Shown: in pieces, positions 28,683 to 36,778 of the stretch
How positions within the stretch are numbered: the stretch's first letter is position 1
Layout of the letters: each line of letters opens with the position of its first letter
Assembly: GCA_014651175.1 (NCBI GenBank)
Contig: BMWJ01000019.1
Span: forward strand, 27,644 to 91,643
Source of the DNA: Streptomyces clavifer
GTDB lineage: Bacteria > Actinomycetota > Actinomycetes > Streptomycetales > Streptomycetaceae
Length of the DNA: 64,000 nt
Reading direction: 5' to 3'
Program-made: the position numbers and the translations under genes
The notes under the pieces: model-generated
The model's database searches: none
What the model was told of the DNA's origin: nothing
The model's input: the letters and a program-made list of their open reading frames with translations, nothing else

Positions 28683-29378
28683 ATGCGCGCACTGCGAATA
28701 CTGCTGATCATCGCCGTGGTGCTGGGCGGTGTCTTCGTCGCCGTCGACCGTGCCGCGTTGCACTTCGCCGAGTCGGAGGCCGAGGGCCGGGTCGGCTTCG
28801 GCGGTGCCCGGGCCGGCTCGACCGACATCTCGATCAAGGGCTTCCCGTTCCTGACCCAGGTCGCCGGATCGGAGCTCGACCGGGTCGACGTGACGGTCAA
28901 GGGCGTCGAGGCGAGTGCGGCCGGCAAGTCGATCCGGATCAGTGAGATCCAGGCCCGGCTGCAGCAGGTGACGCTCGGTGCCGGCTACACGAGCGCGACG
29001 GCCTCCCGTGCCACCGGGACGGCCGTCATCTCGTACGCGGACCTCACCGAGGTCGCGGACGACGGGGCCACGGTCGCCTACGGCGGCAACGGCAAGGTCA
29101 AGGTCACCGGATCGGTGGAGATCCCGCTGCTGGGCGAGTCGGTCACGCGGAGCGTGCTCTCCACCGTCACCCTGGTCGACGGCAGCACCGTCAGGGTGCG
29201 CGCGGACGAGGTGCCGGGCGAGGGCATCCCCGGCCTGGAGGAACTGGTCCGCAAGAAGACCGACTTCCAGCGTGAGATCGGCGGACTGCCGGCCGGCCTG
29301 AAGCTGGAGAAGATCGAGGTGACTCCGGGCGGCCTGGAGATCTCGATGGCGGGCTCCGGTATCGAACTCGCCGGGTGA
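28683..29378 (+). CDS. DUF2993 (LmeA-type) protein
   Basis: 231 aa. An N-terminal membrane or signal segment (LRILLIIAVVLGGVFVAVDRAA) leads into the DUF2993 fold: ESEAEGRVGFGGARAGSTDISIKGFPFLTQV.. DRVDVTVKGVEA. Actinobacterial DUF2993 proteins such as LmeA act in the envelope on lipomannan. ATG 28683 has GGGGGAG upstream and is preferred to ATG at 28638. Confidence 0.85.
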   Translation: MRALRILLIIAVVLGGVFVAVDRAALHFAESEAEGRVGFGGARAGSTDISIKGFPFLTQVAGSELDRVDVTVKGVEASAAGKSIRISEIQARLQQVTLGAGYTSATASRATGTAVISYADLTEVADDGATVAYGGNGKVKVTGSVEIPLLGESVTRSVLSTVTLVDGSTVRVRADEVPGEGIPGLEELVRKKTDFQREIGGLPAGLKLEKIEVTPGGLEISMAGSGIELAG

Positions 29379-29591
29379 CGGCGGGACTTGGCGCGGCGGT
29401 GGGCAGGACACCGCACGGCGGGCCGGGGCTCCGCGGAAGCGGTCCGGGCAGTCGATCCAGATAATGAGACGAACCCGTCCGGCCTGTAGATGAGTGTGGG
29501 GCGAGGAGCCTCGGGCGGCCGGGTCCAGTAGGGTCCGACGCGGTCTCCGTCTCGCATTGCGGACGATCGCGTCTCATCATCCGACACGACG

Positions 29592-29621
29592 GTGACATCT
29601 CCGCCCGTACCTCCCTACGAT
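29592..29621 (+). promoter_or_regulatory. Promoter of the leaderless Cys leader ORF
   Basis: -35 GTGACA (29592-29597) and -10 TACGAT (29616-29621) are 18 nt apart. The ATG of the leader ORF begins 8 nt after the -10, so the transcript should start at or beside the A of ATG. Confidence 0.68.
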
Positions 29622-29628
29622 CGGACAC

Positions 29629-29709
29629 ATGAAGCGACAGGCGGACCTCACGAAGCGGCGGGCAGTAGACCTGTGCCGCGTCGCCGCCATGCTCTGTCGC
29701 ACCTTCTGA
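29629..29709 (+). CDS. Cysteine-containing leader peptide upstream of cysA
   Basis: 26 codons starting MKRQADLTKRRAVDL and ending CRVAAMLCRTF. The class is annotated as 'putative leader peptide' before sulfur genes in actinobacteria. Two Cys codons lie in the last third, followed by hairpins. It has no Shine-Dalgarno and starts at the predicted transcription start. Known mycobacterial leaderless polycysteine ORFs sense Cys-tRNA and attenuate downstream sulfur genes; this one is expected to do the same for the sulfurtransferase. Confidence 0.8.
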   Translation: MKRQADLTKRRAVDLCRVAAMLCRTF

Positions 29710-29710
29710 G

Positions 29711-29755
29711 CGGGACCCTCTCCCGTATTCCAGGCCCCTCGACGAAGTCGGGGCC
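29711..29755 (+). promoter_or_regulatory. Attenuator-like hairpins after the leader ORF
   Basis: A CGGGA/TCCCG stem (29711-29725) starts immediately after the leader stop. A longer stem follows at 29733-29755 with GGCCCC/GGGGCC and inner GAC/GTC around GAA. The stalled ribosome position would influence which stem forms. The mechanism is inferred. Confidence 0.5.
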
Positions 29756-29859
29756 GAACCCGTGCCGTCCGTACGCGTCCCGCTCCCAGCACCTGCGCGT
29801 ACAACCCGCACCCCGCACCTCGCATCACCCCGCCGCAGACTGCCCCGGAGGAGAAACAC

Positions 29860-30705
29860 ATGAGCCGCGCAGACGTACTGGTCGACGCCGACTGGGTCGA
29901 GGCCCACATCGACGACGCGCAGGTCGCCATCGTCGAGGTCGACGAGGACACCTCGGCGTACGAGAAGAACCACATCAAGAACGCGATCCGGATCGACTGG
30001 ACCAAGGACCTCCAGGACCCGGTCCGTCGTGACTTCATCGACCAGGCCGGCTTCGAGAAGCTCCTGTCCGAGAAGGGCATCGGGAACGACACCACGGTCG
30101 TCCTCTACGGCGGCAACAACAACTGGTTCGCCTCCTACGCGTTCTGGTACTTCAAGCTCTACGGCCACCAGGACGTCCGCCTGCTCGACGGCGGCCGCAA
30201 GAAGTGGGAGCTCGACTCCCGTGACCTGGTGGACGGCGACCAGATCCCGTCCCGCCCGGCCACCGCGTACAAGGCCCAGCCGCAGGACGCGTCCATCCGC
30301 GCCTTCCGTGATGACGTCGTCGCCGCGATCGGCAACCAGAACATCGTCGACGTGCGGTCGCCCGACGAGTTCAGCGGCAAGCTGCTCGCCCCGGCGCACC
30401 TCCCGCAGGAGCAGTCGCAGCGCCCCGGCCACGTGCCGAGCTCGCGCAACATCCCGTGGTCGAAGAACGCCAACGACGACGGCACCTTCAAGTCGGACGA
30501 CGAGCTCAAGGCCCTCTACGAGGACGAGCAGGTCGACCTGTCGAAGGACACCATCGCGCTCTGCCGCATCGGTGAGCGTTCGGCCCTGACCTGGTTCGTG
30601 CTGCATGAGCTGCTCGGCGTCGACAACGTCAGGAACTACGACGGTTCGTGGACCGAGTACGGCTCCCTCGTGGGCGTGCCGATCGAGCTCGGCGCCAACA
30701 AGTAA
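29860..30705 (+). CDS. cysA: Thiosulfate sulfurtransferase (rhodanese)
   Basis: 281 aa with two rhodanese domains. The inactive first has VEVDEDTSAYEKNHIKNAIRIDW. The second has the active-site loop CRIGERS with Cys about 235. The sequence EFSGKLLAPAHLPQEQSQRPGH is typical of actinobacterial CysA2/SseA-type enzymes. It transfers sulfane sulfur, e.g. from thiosulfate. ATG follows GGAGGAG. It forms an operon with the SseC-like gene 60 bp downstream. Confidence 0.94.
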   Translation: MSRADVLVDADWVEAHIDDAQVAIVEVDEDTSAYEKNHIKNAIRIDWTKDLQDPVRRDFIDQAGFEKLLSEKGIGNDTTVVLYGGNNNWFASYAFWYFKLYGHQDVRLLDGGRKKWELDSRDLVDGDQIPSRPATAYKAQPQDASIRAFRDDVVAAIGNQNIVDVRSPDEFSGKLLAPAHLPQEQSQRPGHVPSSRNIPWSKNANDDGTFKSDDELKALYEDEQVDLSKDTIALCRIGERSALTWFVLHELLGVDNVRNYDGSWTEYGSLVGVPIELGANK

Positions 30706-30765
30706 CTCCGTACGACCCGATCAGCACGACCCGATCAGCAGGACCCCGACCATAAGGACAGAACC

Positions 30766-31053
30766 ATGTGTGGAGCACAGGCCGGCGGCCCCGACGCTTC
30801 GACGATCAAGCCGGGCGAGACGACCATCCAGGGCAGTGTGACCCGCGACGGCGAGCCCGTCACGGGCTACGTCCGCCTGCTCGACTCGACCGGTGAGTTC
30901 ACCGCCGAGGTCCCGACCTCGGCGACCGGACAGTTCCGCTTCTACGCGGCCGAGGGGACCTGGACGCTCCGCGCCCTGGTCCCGGGCGGCACCGCCGACC
31001 GCACGGTCGTGGCACAGACCGGTGGTCTCGCCGAGGTCGCCATCGCCGTGTAG
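30766..31053 (+). CDS. sseC: SseC-like DUF1416 protein
   Basis: 95 aa, starting MCGAQAGGPDASTIKPGETTI and continuing as a small beta-sandwich (GSVTRDGEPVTGYVRLLDS, GEFTAEVPTSATGQFRFYAA). This is the DUF1416 family called SseC in mycobacteria, where it follows cysA2. The conserved Cys2 might take part in sulfur handling, but this is untested. ATG is preceded by AAGGA. Confidence 0.9.
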   Translation: MCGAQAGGPDASTIKPGETTIQGSVTRDGEPVTGYVRLLDSTGEFTAEVPTSATGQFRFYAAEGTWTLRALVPGGTADRTVVAQTGGLAEVAIAV

Positions 31054-31174
31054 TTTCTGCGCAGATACGGCCGGAGGGCCGCACCCCAGGGGGTTGGACG
31101 CCACCTGAGCAGGGGTGTGGCCCTTCGCGCCGTTTCCACCGGCATCCCGGGCGGTCCGGTCCTACCCTGGGGGT

Positions 31175-31435
31175 ATGTACGCCCGGCGCAGGCGCGTCTA
31201 CTTCCTCATGATGGGCGGATGCCTCGTACTCTTCGTCTCCGCCTGGGCCTTCGTGCGCCTCTGGTCGATGCCGGCGGCGGTGGCCATGTGCGTGGTCGCC
31301 ATGGTCATCCCGCCCGTCGCGGCGATGGTCGCCAACCGGCGGGGGCCGGAGGACCGCTGGTGGGACGATCCCTCCGGCGACCCGAAGTCGGACGAGTGGT
31401 GGGACGAGCTCGACGGCAGGAAGCACCGTCGGTAG
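31175..31435 (+). CDS. DUF3099 membrane protein
   Basis: 86 aa with a basic N-terminus (MYARRRRVYFLMM), two adjacent hydrophobic helices, then a Trp/Asp-rich cytosolic tail (EDRWWDDPSGDPKSDEWWDEL). TACCCT at 31163-31168 is 6 nt before the ATG, suggesting a leaderless transcript; the strong Trp-Asp repeats are characteristic. The function is unknown. Confidence 0.88.
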   Translation: MYARRRRVYFLMMGGCLVLFVSAWAFVRLWSMPAAVAMCVVAMVIPPVAAMVANRRGPEDRWWDDPSGDPKSDEWWDELDGRKHRR

Positions 31436-31466
31436 GACCGCTCCGGGCCCCGCTCGCGGACGGGGG

Positions 31467-31829
31467 TCAGTAGACGAGGGCCTGGGTCCCGTCCGTCATG
31501 GCCTCCTGCACGAACACCTGGGCACCGGCGATCCGCACGCCGTCCAGTACGTCCTTCTCCGTGATGTCGCGCCGTGCCGCACACTGCGTGCAGAGCGTGA
31601 TCCGGCCGCCCGCCAGGATCGACTCGATCAGGTCGGGCAGCGGCGCCGAGTGCGGCAGTTCGAATGCGGCGGCACGCCCCGGCAGCGCGAACCAGGCGGA
31701 TTCGCCGGTCAGCCAGAGCGAGACCTCGACCCCACTGGCGACGGCCACGGCCGCCACGGTGAAGGCCTGGGAGCAGCGCTCGGGAGAATCGGCCCCGGCG
31801 GTCACCTTGATCACGAGCTTCTTCGACAT
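31467..31829 (-). CDS. DsrE/F-like family protein
   Basis: 120 aa. Starts MSKKLVIKVTAGADSPERCSQ; a DsrE fold with GESAWFALPG and LCTQCAARRDI, the second containing two conserved cysteines suited for sulfur relay. TACAGT (complement of 31837-31842) lies 7 nt before the ATG. It converges on the DUF3099 gene and belongs to the sulfur block around cysA. Confidence 0.88.
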   Translation of the reverse strand: MSKKLVIKVTAGADSPERCSQAFTVAAVAVASGVEVSLWLTGESAWFALPGRAAAFELPHSAPLPDLIESILAGGRITLCTQCAARRDITEKDVLDGVRIAGAQVFVQEAMTDGTQALVY

Positions 31830-32014
31830 GTACCGCACTGTAATCGCCGGACGAACGGCCTCCCCGTGGTGCGGCGGTGCCGGTCCCCGGGGACGACGGG
31901 GCCGCCGTGCCGACCGGGCCCGGGGAAACCCCGGGCCCGCGTGCGGGGGCGCCACCCATTAGGCTGGGGCCCGGCCCTGTACTGCCGTCATGTCGTTCGT
32001 CCCGAGGAGCACCC

Positions 32015-32116
32015 GTGCTTGAGGCATTCTTCTCCGCCCTGCTGATCCTGGTCTGCGTCGGTGTGCTCGCCTTCGCCGCCGTGGCCGTGAAGAAGCTGTA
32101 CCAGGGCCAGCGCTGA
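32015..32116 (+). CDS. 33-aa single-helix membrane protein
   Basis: MLEAFFSALLILVCVGVLAF... then AVKKLYQGQR: one hydrophobic helix with a positive C-terminal tail. GTG start with GAGGAG 6 nt upstream. Such tiny proteins are conserved before the FABP-like gene in Streptomyces as I recall. It is too short for automatic callers. The function is unknown. Confidence 0.7.
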   Translation: MLEAFFSALLILVCVGVLAFAAVAVKKLYQGQR

Positions 32117-32167
32117 CCCTCGCCGAACTCCCTGCCCGCACACCCTCACAGATCGTCTGAGCCGTTC

Positions 32168-32740
32168 ATGATCGAGATTCCGTCCGACCTCCACCCGGAC
32201 CTCGTGCCGCTGGCCTTCCTCCTCGGCAACTGGGCGGGTGCGGGCGTCTCCGACTTCCCCGGCGCCGAGAAGTGCAACTTCGGCCAGGAGGTCACCTTCA
32301 GCCACGACGGCCGGGACTTCCTCGAGTACGTCTCGCACTCCTGGGTGCTGGACGCCGAGGGCAACCAGGTCAAGCCGCTGGAGAGCGAGTCCGGCTACTG
32401 GCGCATCGACAAGGACCGCAAGGTCGAGATCGTCATGGTCCGTGACCAGGGCATCGTCGAGGTCTGGTACGGCGACCTGGCGAAGCAGAAGCCGCAGATC
32501 GACGTGGTCACCGACGCGGTGGCGCGCACCGCGGCCTCCGGCCCGTACAGCGGGGGCAAGCGCCTCTACGGCTACGTGAACAGCGACCTGATGTGGGTCG
32601 GCGAGAAGGCCACCCCCGACGTCGAGCTGCGGCCGTACATGTCGGCGCACCTCAAGAAGGTCGTCACCCCCGAAGAGGTCGCCGAGATGGCGAAGAGCCT
32701 CGGTGACATGCCGGACGACGGCATCGCGTTCTTCAAGTAG
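32168..32740 (+). CDS. Nitrobindin-like (FABP-type) heme protein
   Basis: 190 aa. The GNWAGAG motif near residue 25 is the signature of nitrobindin/DUF1794 beta-barrels (GxWxGxG). The barrel continues with FSHDGRDFLEYVSHSW, ESGYWRIDKDRKVEIVM and GIVEVWYGDL. The C-terminus has YMSAHLKKV with the histidine expected as heme ligand. Family members bind ferric heme and isomerise peroxynitrite. M. tuberculosis Rv0813c is the neighbour in the corresponding block. Confidence 0.88.
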   Translation: MIEIPSDLHPDLVPLAFLLGNWAGAGVSDFPGAEKCNFGQEVTFSHDGRDFLEYVSHSWVLDAEGNQVKPLESESGYWRIDKDRKVEIVMVRDQGIVEVWYGDLAKQKPQIDVVTDAVARTAASGPYSGGKRLYGYVNSDLMWVGEKATPDVELRPYMSAHLKKVVTPEEVAEMAKSLGDMPDDGIAFFK

Positions 32741-32843
32741 GCCGTCCGCTCCGTGCCGTCCGGGCTCCCTGCCGGACGGCCCGGAGGAGCCGGCCCCCGC
32801 CGCGGCACCTGCGCCGTGCTCGCTCCGCCCTACACTGGGCGGT

Positions 32844-33305
32844 GTGGTGGGCACCGACTGGAAGACCGATCTTCGGCAGCGCGGCTACCGGCTGACGCCT
32901 CAGCGCCAGCTTGTCCTGGAGGCCGTCGACACCCTGGAGCACGCGACGCCCGACGACATCCTCTGCGAGGTCCGCAGGACCGCGTCGGGGGTGAACATCT
33001 CCACCGTCTACCGGACCCTGGAGCTCCTCGAGGAGCTCGGGCTCGTCAGCCACGCCCACCTGGGGCACGGCGCCCCGACGTACCACCTGGCCGACCGCCA
33101 CCACCACATCCACCTCGTCTGCCGCGACTGCACGAACGTCATCGAGGCGGACGTCGACATGGTCGCCGACTTCACGGAGAAGCTGCGCGGTGCGTTCGGC
33201 TTCGAGACCGACATGAAGCACTTCGCGATCTTCGGCCGCTGCGCCGACTGCACGGCGAAGGCCGCGGAGGCCGGTCCGGACCGGGCAGCCGGGAGCAAGG
33301 GCTAG
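32844..33305 (+). CDS. nur: Nickel-responsive regulator Nur (Fur family)
   Basis: 153 aa. Winged helix RQRGYRLTPQRQLVLEAVDTL to TVYRTLELLEELGL. With GTG at 32844 as residue 1, the histidines fall at 33, 70, 72, 86, 88, 90 and 126, exactly the metal-site positions I recall for S. coelicolor Nur (Ni site 70/72/126; M site 33/86/88/90). Two CxxC pairs (93/96, 133/136) are also present. Nur represses nickel uptake and Fe-SOD genes. TACACT at 32831-32836 lies 7 nt before GTG: probably leaderless. Confidence 0.9.
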   Translation: MVGTDWKTDLRQRGYRLTPQRQLVLEAVDTLEHATPDDILCEVRRTASGVNISTVYRTLELLEELGLVSHAHLGHGAPTYHLADRHHHIHLVCRDCTNVIEADVDMVADFTEKLRGAFGFETDMKHFAIFGRCADCTAKAAEAGPDRAAGSKG

Positions 33306-33326
33306 ACCGAGTCGTACGCTGGTCGC

Positions 33327-34292
33327 ATGAAGAGCCCCTTGCTGTCCCTGCCCGGCGCCGTCCCCGCCGAAGGGCGCGACGAAGGCGTCGCCGCGCACTA
33401 CGGCGACCTGTTCCGTGAGCAGCGCGCACTCGCCGACGGCACCGGCCTCGTCGACCTCTCGCACCGCGGCGTCGTCGCGGTCACCGGCGACGACCGGCTG
33501 GCCTGGCTGCACCTCCTGCTCACCCAGCACGTCAGCGACCTGGCGCCGAACCGGGCGACCGAGGCGCTGATCCTCTCCGCCAACGGGCACATCGAGCACG
33601 CCCTCTATCTGGTCGACGACGGCACGACGGTGTGGATGCACGTCGAGCCGGAGACCCAGGGCGAGCTGATCGCCTACCTGGAGTCGATGAAGTTCTTCTA
33701 CCGCGTCGAGGTCGCCGACCGTACGGAGGACTTCGCCGTCGTCCACCTGCCGGCCGGTTCCATCGCCGAGGTACCGGACGGCGTCGCCGTACGGGAGACG
33801 GCGCACGGCCGTGACCTCTTCCTGCCCCGTGCGGACCTGGAGGCGTACGCCGCCGGGCACGGCCCGGCGGCAGGCATCCTGGCGTACGAGGCGCTGCGCG
33901 TCGAGGCGCACCGCCCGCGCCTCGGCTTCGAGACCGACCACCGCACCATCCCGCACGAGCTGGGCTGGATCGGCACCGCGGTCCATCTCCAGAAGGGCTG
34001 CTACCGGGGGCAGGAGACGGTCGCCCGGGTCCACAACCTGGGGAAGCCGCCGCGCCGGCTCGTCTTCCTCCACCTGGACGGCAGCGAGGTCCACCTGCCC
34101 GGCCACGGCACGCCGGTACGGCTCGCCGCGGACGGGCAGGAGGGCCGCCAGCTCGGCTTCATCACCACGTCGGCCCGCCATCACGAGCTGGGCCCGATCG
34201 CCCTGGCGCTCGTGAAGCGGAACGTGGCCGTGGACGCGGAGCTGATCGCCGGGGACACGGCGGCGGCCCAGGAGACAGTGGTCGAGCCGTAG
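33327..34292 (+). CDS. ygfZ: YgfZ/GcvT folate-binding protein
   Basis: 321 aa. The diagnostic KGCYRGQETVAR loop with conserved Cys is at about residue 225. The folate-binding fold has LVDLSHRGVVAVTGDDRLAWLH near the start. YgfZ proteins help repair or assemble Fe-S clusters. TACGCT (33315-33320) is 6 nt before the ATG, indicating a leaderless mRNA despite being only 21 bp after nur. Confidence 0.92.
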   Translation: MKSPLLSLPGAVPAEGRDEGVAAHYGDLFREQRALADGTGLVDLSHRGVVAVTGDDRLAWLHLLLTQHVSDLAPNRATEALILSANGHIEHALYLVDDGTTVWMHVEPETQGELIAYLESMKFFYRVEVADRTEDFAVVHLPAGSIAEVPDGVAVRETAHGRDLFLPRADLEAYAAGHGPAAGILAYEALRVEAHRPRLGFETDHRTIPHELGWIGTAVHLQKGCYRGQETVARVHNLGKPPRRLVFLHLDGSEVHLPGHGTPVRLAADGQEGRQLGFITTSARHHELGPIALALVKRNVAVDAELIAGDTAAAQETVVEP

Positions 34293-34316
34293 ACGGCGTC
34301 GCTCCCGCGCGCGGAT

Positions 34317-34335
34317 CCGGAGCGGTTCGCTCCGG
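34317..34335. terminator. Small hairpin after ygfZ
   Basis: CCGGAGCG-GTT-CGCTCCGG with 8-bp perfect arms between the convergent ygfZ and dtd genes. Confidence 0.45.
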
Positions 34336-34421
34336 GCCGTGCCGGGCCGCGGTCCGGAGCCGCTCACACCAGCGGGCCCGGATCCCCTACGTGCGCCCGT
34401 CCACCCGGACCGGGCGCCCGG

Positions 34422-34871
34422 CTATACCTCGATCAGTACGGTGAACGGGCCGTGGTTCGTGAGCGAGACACGCATGTCCGCCCCGAACCGGCCCGTTCCC
34501 ACCTGCGCGCCGAGCGCCCGCAGTTGTGCCACGACCTCGTCGACCAGCGGCTCGGCCACGTCGCCCGGCGCGGCGGCGTTCCAGGTGGGCCTGCGGCCCT
34601 TCCTGGCGTCCCCGTAGAGAGTGAACTGCGAAATGACCAAAAGTGGTGCATTCACGTCCGAGCAGGACTTCTCACCCTCGAGGATCCGCAGGGTCCACAG
34701 CTTGCGGGCGAGCTGTGCCGCCTTCTCCGCCGTGTCGCCGTGAGTGACCCCCACCAGCACACACAGCCCTTCGCCGACGATCTCGCCGACGATTCCGGTC
34801 CCCGGAGCATCGTCCGCGGCGCCTGCCACTGTGACGCTCGCGCCGTCCACTCTCTGTATCACTGCACGCAT
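34422..34871 (-). CDS. dtd: D-aminoacyl-tRNA deacylase
   Basis: 149 aa. It has the DTD core [15 protein letters not shown], the catalytic SQFTLYGD motif and NHGPFTV. It removes D-amino acids mischarged on tRNA. TAGGTT (complement of 34879-34884) lies 7 nt before the ATG, indicating a leaderless start. Confidence 0.93.
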   Translation of the reverse strand: MRAVIQRVDGASVTVAGAADDAPGTGIVGEIVGEGLCVLVGVTHGDTAEKAAQLARKLWTLRILEGEKSCSDVNAPLLVISQFTLYGDARKGRRPTWNAAAPGDVAEPLVDEVVAQLRALGAQVGTGRFGADMRVSLTNHGPFTVLIEV

Positions 34872-34986
34872 ACAGACCAACCTATCTTGGGCTGAACGGG
34901 TACAGAGCACCTGCGTGAACACCGTGCGTAGTGGCACCATGCACGATGTCGGTGTGCCGACGCACCGGTCGAGGGGACGGAACATC

Positions 34987-35670
34987 ATGACTACACATGG
35001 AACCGGGCCATCACCCGGCGCCGTACCGGTGACACGTACGCCCGGCGCGCCGCGACCGCCCGTGCAGCGGACCGGTGCCTCACCGCAGGGTCCGCAGCCC
35101 GCGCCGCTGCCGGGAGCGCTGTCCGGCCCGCTGTCCGTGCCGGGGCAGACGGGCAACGCCGGGGCCGGGGAAGCGTTGGCCGCGGTGCGTCCGCAGGCCG
35201 GATTCCGCGGACTGCGGCTGCCGGAGCTGCGCACACGGCGCCGTGACGCGCAACGCGACGAGGCCGACCTCAGCTACGTGCGCCGCCTGGTGCAGGGCCG
35301 GATCGACATCCTGCGGGCCGAGCTCGCGGGCCGCGCGGCCCCGGACTCCCCGGTGGTGGACCGGCTCTCGGAGATCCTCGCCGACACCCCCTCCGTCCAC
35401 CGCTCCTCGGCGCGGCACGTCACCCTCACCACGCCGCGCAGCGACGAGTACCGGCAGCTGGCCGCGGACACGCTCGCCGAGGTCGAGCTCTCGGACCTCG
35501 ACGCCCGGACGGACGAGGAGCTTCTGACGGCCATGGGGCGGCTGGTGCGCTACGAGCGGCAGGTCTCCCGGCGCCGTCACCGGCTCCAGCGGACCGTGGA
35601 CGATTGCAGTGCGGAGATCGCCCGCAGGTACCGTGACGGGGAAGCACAAGTAGACGACCTGCTCGCCTGA
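34987..35670 (+). CDS. rsiG: RsiG, c-di-GMP-binding anti-sigma factor of WhiG
   Basis: 227 aa. The first 80 residues are Pro/Gly-rich and probably disordered. Two helices form an antiparallel coiled coil. Each carries a full E-x3-S-x2-R-x3-Q-x3-D motif: residues 92-107 ([16 protein letters not shown]) and 190-205 ([16 protein letters not shown]). In Streptomyces these two motifs clamp a c-di-GMP dimer so that RsiG holds sigma-WhiG inactive and delays sporulation. The assignment rests on both perfect motifs. ATG has GGGACGGAAC upstream. Confidence 0.93.
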   Translation: MTTHGTGPSPGAVPVTRTPGAPRPPVQRTGASPQGPQPAPLPGALSGPLSVPGQTGNAGAGEALAAVRPQAGFRGLRLPELRTRRRDAQRDEADLSYVRRLVQGRIDILRAELAGRAAPDSPVVDRLSEILADTPSVHRSSARHVTLTTPRSDEYRQLAADTLAEVELSDLDARTDEELLTAMGRLVRYERQVSRRRHRLQRTVDDCSAEIARRYRDGEAQVDDLLA

Positions 35671-35676
35671 AGCGAT

Positions 35677-35711
35677 CCTTCCGGGGGCGGGTTCCGCCCG
35701 TCCCCGGAAGG
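35677..35711 (+). terminator. Terminator after rsiG
   Basis: Arms 35677-35691 and 35697-35711 pair over 15 bp with one G-U position and a TTCCG loop. It partly overlaps the ribosome-binding region of the next gene. Confidence 0.75.
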
Positions 35712-35719
35712 CCGCCGCC

Positions 35720-36688
35720 ATGACCTCCATATCCCCCTCCGCGTCCCCCGCGCACCCGGTCCTGGCCGAGGTCGTGCGGTCCGGCTTCACCGAGGGCCAC
35801 CACCGGGGGTCGCTGGTCGTCCTGGCCGCCGACGGGAGCGTGGAGTACGCGCTCGGCGACCCCGCGGCCCCGGTCTTCCCCCGCTCGTCCAACAAGCCGA
35901 TGCAGGCCGCGGCGGTGCTGCGGGCCGGGCTGGACCTCTCGGGGGAGCGGCTGGCCCTGGCCGCCGCGAGCCACTCCGGGGAGGGCTTCCACCTCGACCT
36001 CGTCCGCACGATGCTCGCCGAGCACGGACTGGGGCCGGACGACCTGCAGACCCCGCCGGACCTCCCGCTGGACCCGGTGGAGGCGGAGTCGTACCTCGCC
36101 GCGGGGCGGGTGCGGGAACCGCTCACCATGAACTGCTCGGGCAAGCACGCGGCGATGCTCGCCGTCTGCCTGCGCAACGGCTGGGACACGGCGACGTACC
36201 TCGACCCGGCGCACCCCTTGCAGCAGCTGGTCGGCCAGGTGGTCGCGGAGGCGGCGGGCGAGCCGGTCGCGGCGGTCGGCACGGACGGCTGCGGGGCCCC
36301 GCTGATGGCGATCGGGCTGGTGGGACTGGCCCGCGCGTTCCGTACGTTCGTGCTGGCGGAGCCGGGCTCCGCGGAGCGCCGGGTCGCGGACGCGATGCGG
36401 GCGCACCCGGAGTACGTGGCGGGCACGCGGCGCCCGGACACCTGGCTGATGCGGGAAGTGCCGGGCACGCTCTCCAAGATGGGCGCGGAAGCCGTGCAGG
36501 CGGTGGCGCTGGCGGACGGCAGGGCACTGGCCTTCAAGATCGACGACGGCTCGACGCGGGCGCTGGGCCCGGTGCTGGCCCGCGCGCTGGCACTCCTGGG
36601 AGTCGACGCACCGGTGGTGTCCCGGATCGGCCGGGCACCGCTGCTGGGCGGCGCGGCCGAGGTCGGCGCGATCCGCGCGGCGTTCTGA
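35720..36688 (+). CDS. L-asparaginase II-type enzyme
   Basis: 322 aa. Asparaginase_II (PF06089-type) motifs: VFPRSSNKPMQA, ASHSGEGFH, MNCSGKHAAML and GTDGCGAPLMA. These enzymes hydrolyse asparagine and are unrelated to E. coli AnsA/B. No signal peptide, so cytosolic. It starts 9 nt after the rsiG terminator and uses GGAAGG as ribosome site. Confidence 0.9.
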   Translation: MTSISPSASPAHPVLAEVVRSGFTEGHHRGSLVVLAADGSVEYALGDPAAPVFPRSSNKPMQAAAVLRAGLDLSGERLALAAASHSGEGFHLDLVRTMLAEHGLGPDDLQTPPDLPLDPVEAESYLAAGRVREPLTMNCSGKHAAMLAVCLRNGWDTATYLDPAHPLQQLVGQVVAEAAGEPVAAVGTDGCGAPLMAIGLVGLARAFRTFVLAEPGSAERRVADAMRAHPEYVAGTRRPDTWLMREVPGTLSKMGAEAVQAVALADGRALAFKIDDGSTRALGPVLARALALLGVDAPVVSRIGRAPLLGGAAEVGAIRAAF

Positions 36689-36778
36689 CCGGGCCCGGAA
36701 GATGATCGCGCGGCGTTCCGGCCCGGCCCGGAGGATATCCGCGCGACATCCGGGCCGCTCCTGCCTAGCGTGGGGCGC

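Noticed and set aside
25854-29411. An open frame of 1185 codons on the minus strand
   Set aside because: It lies antisense to five well-supported genes and shows the GC-driven frame openness typical of these genomes, with no domain.
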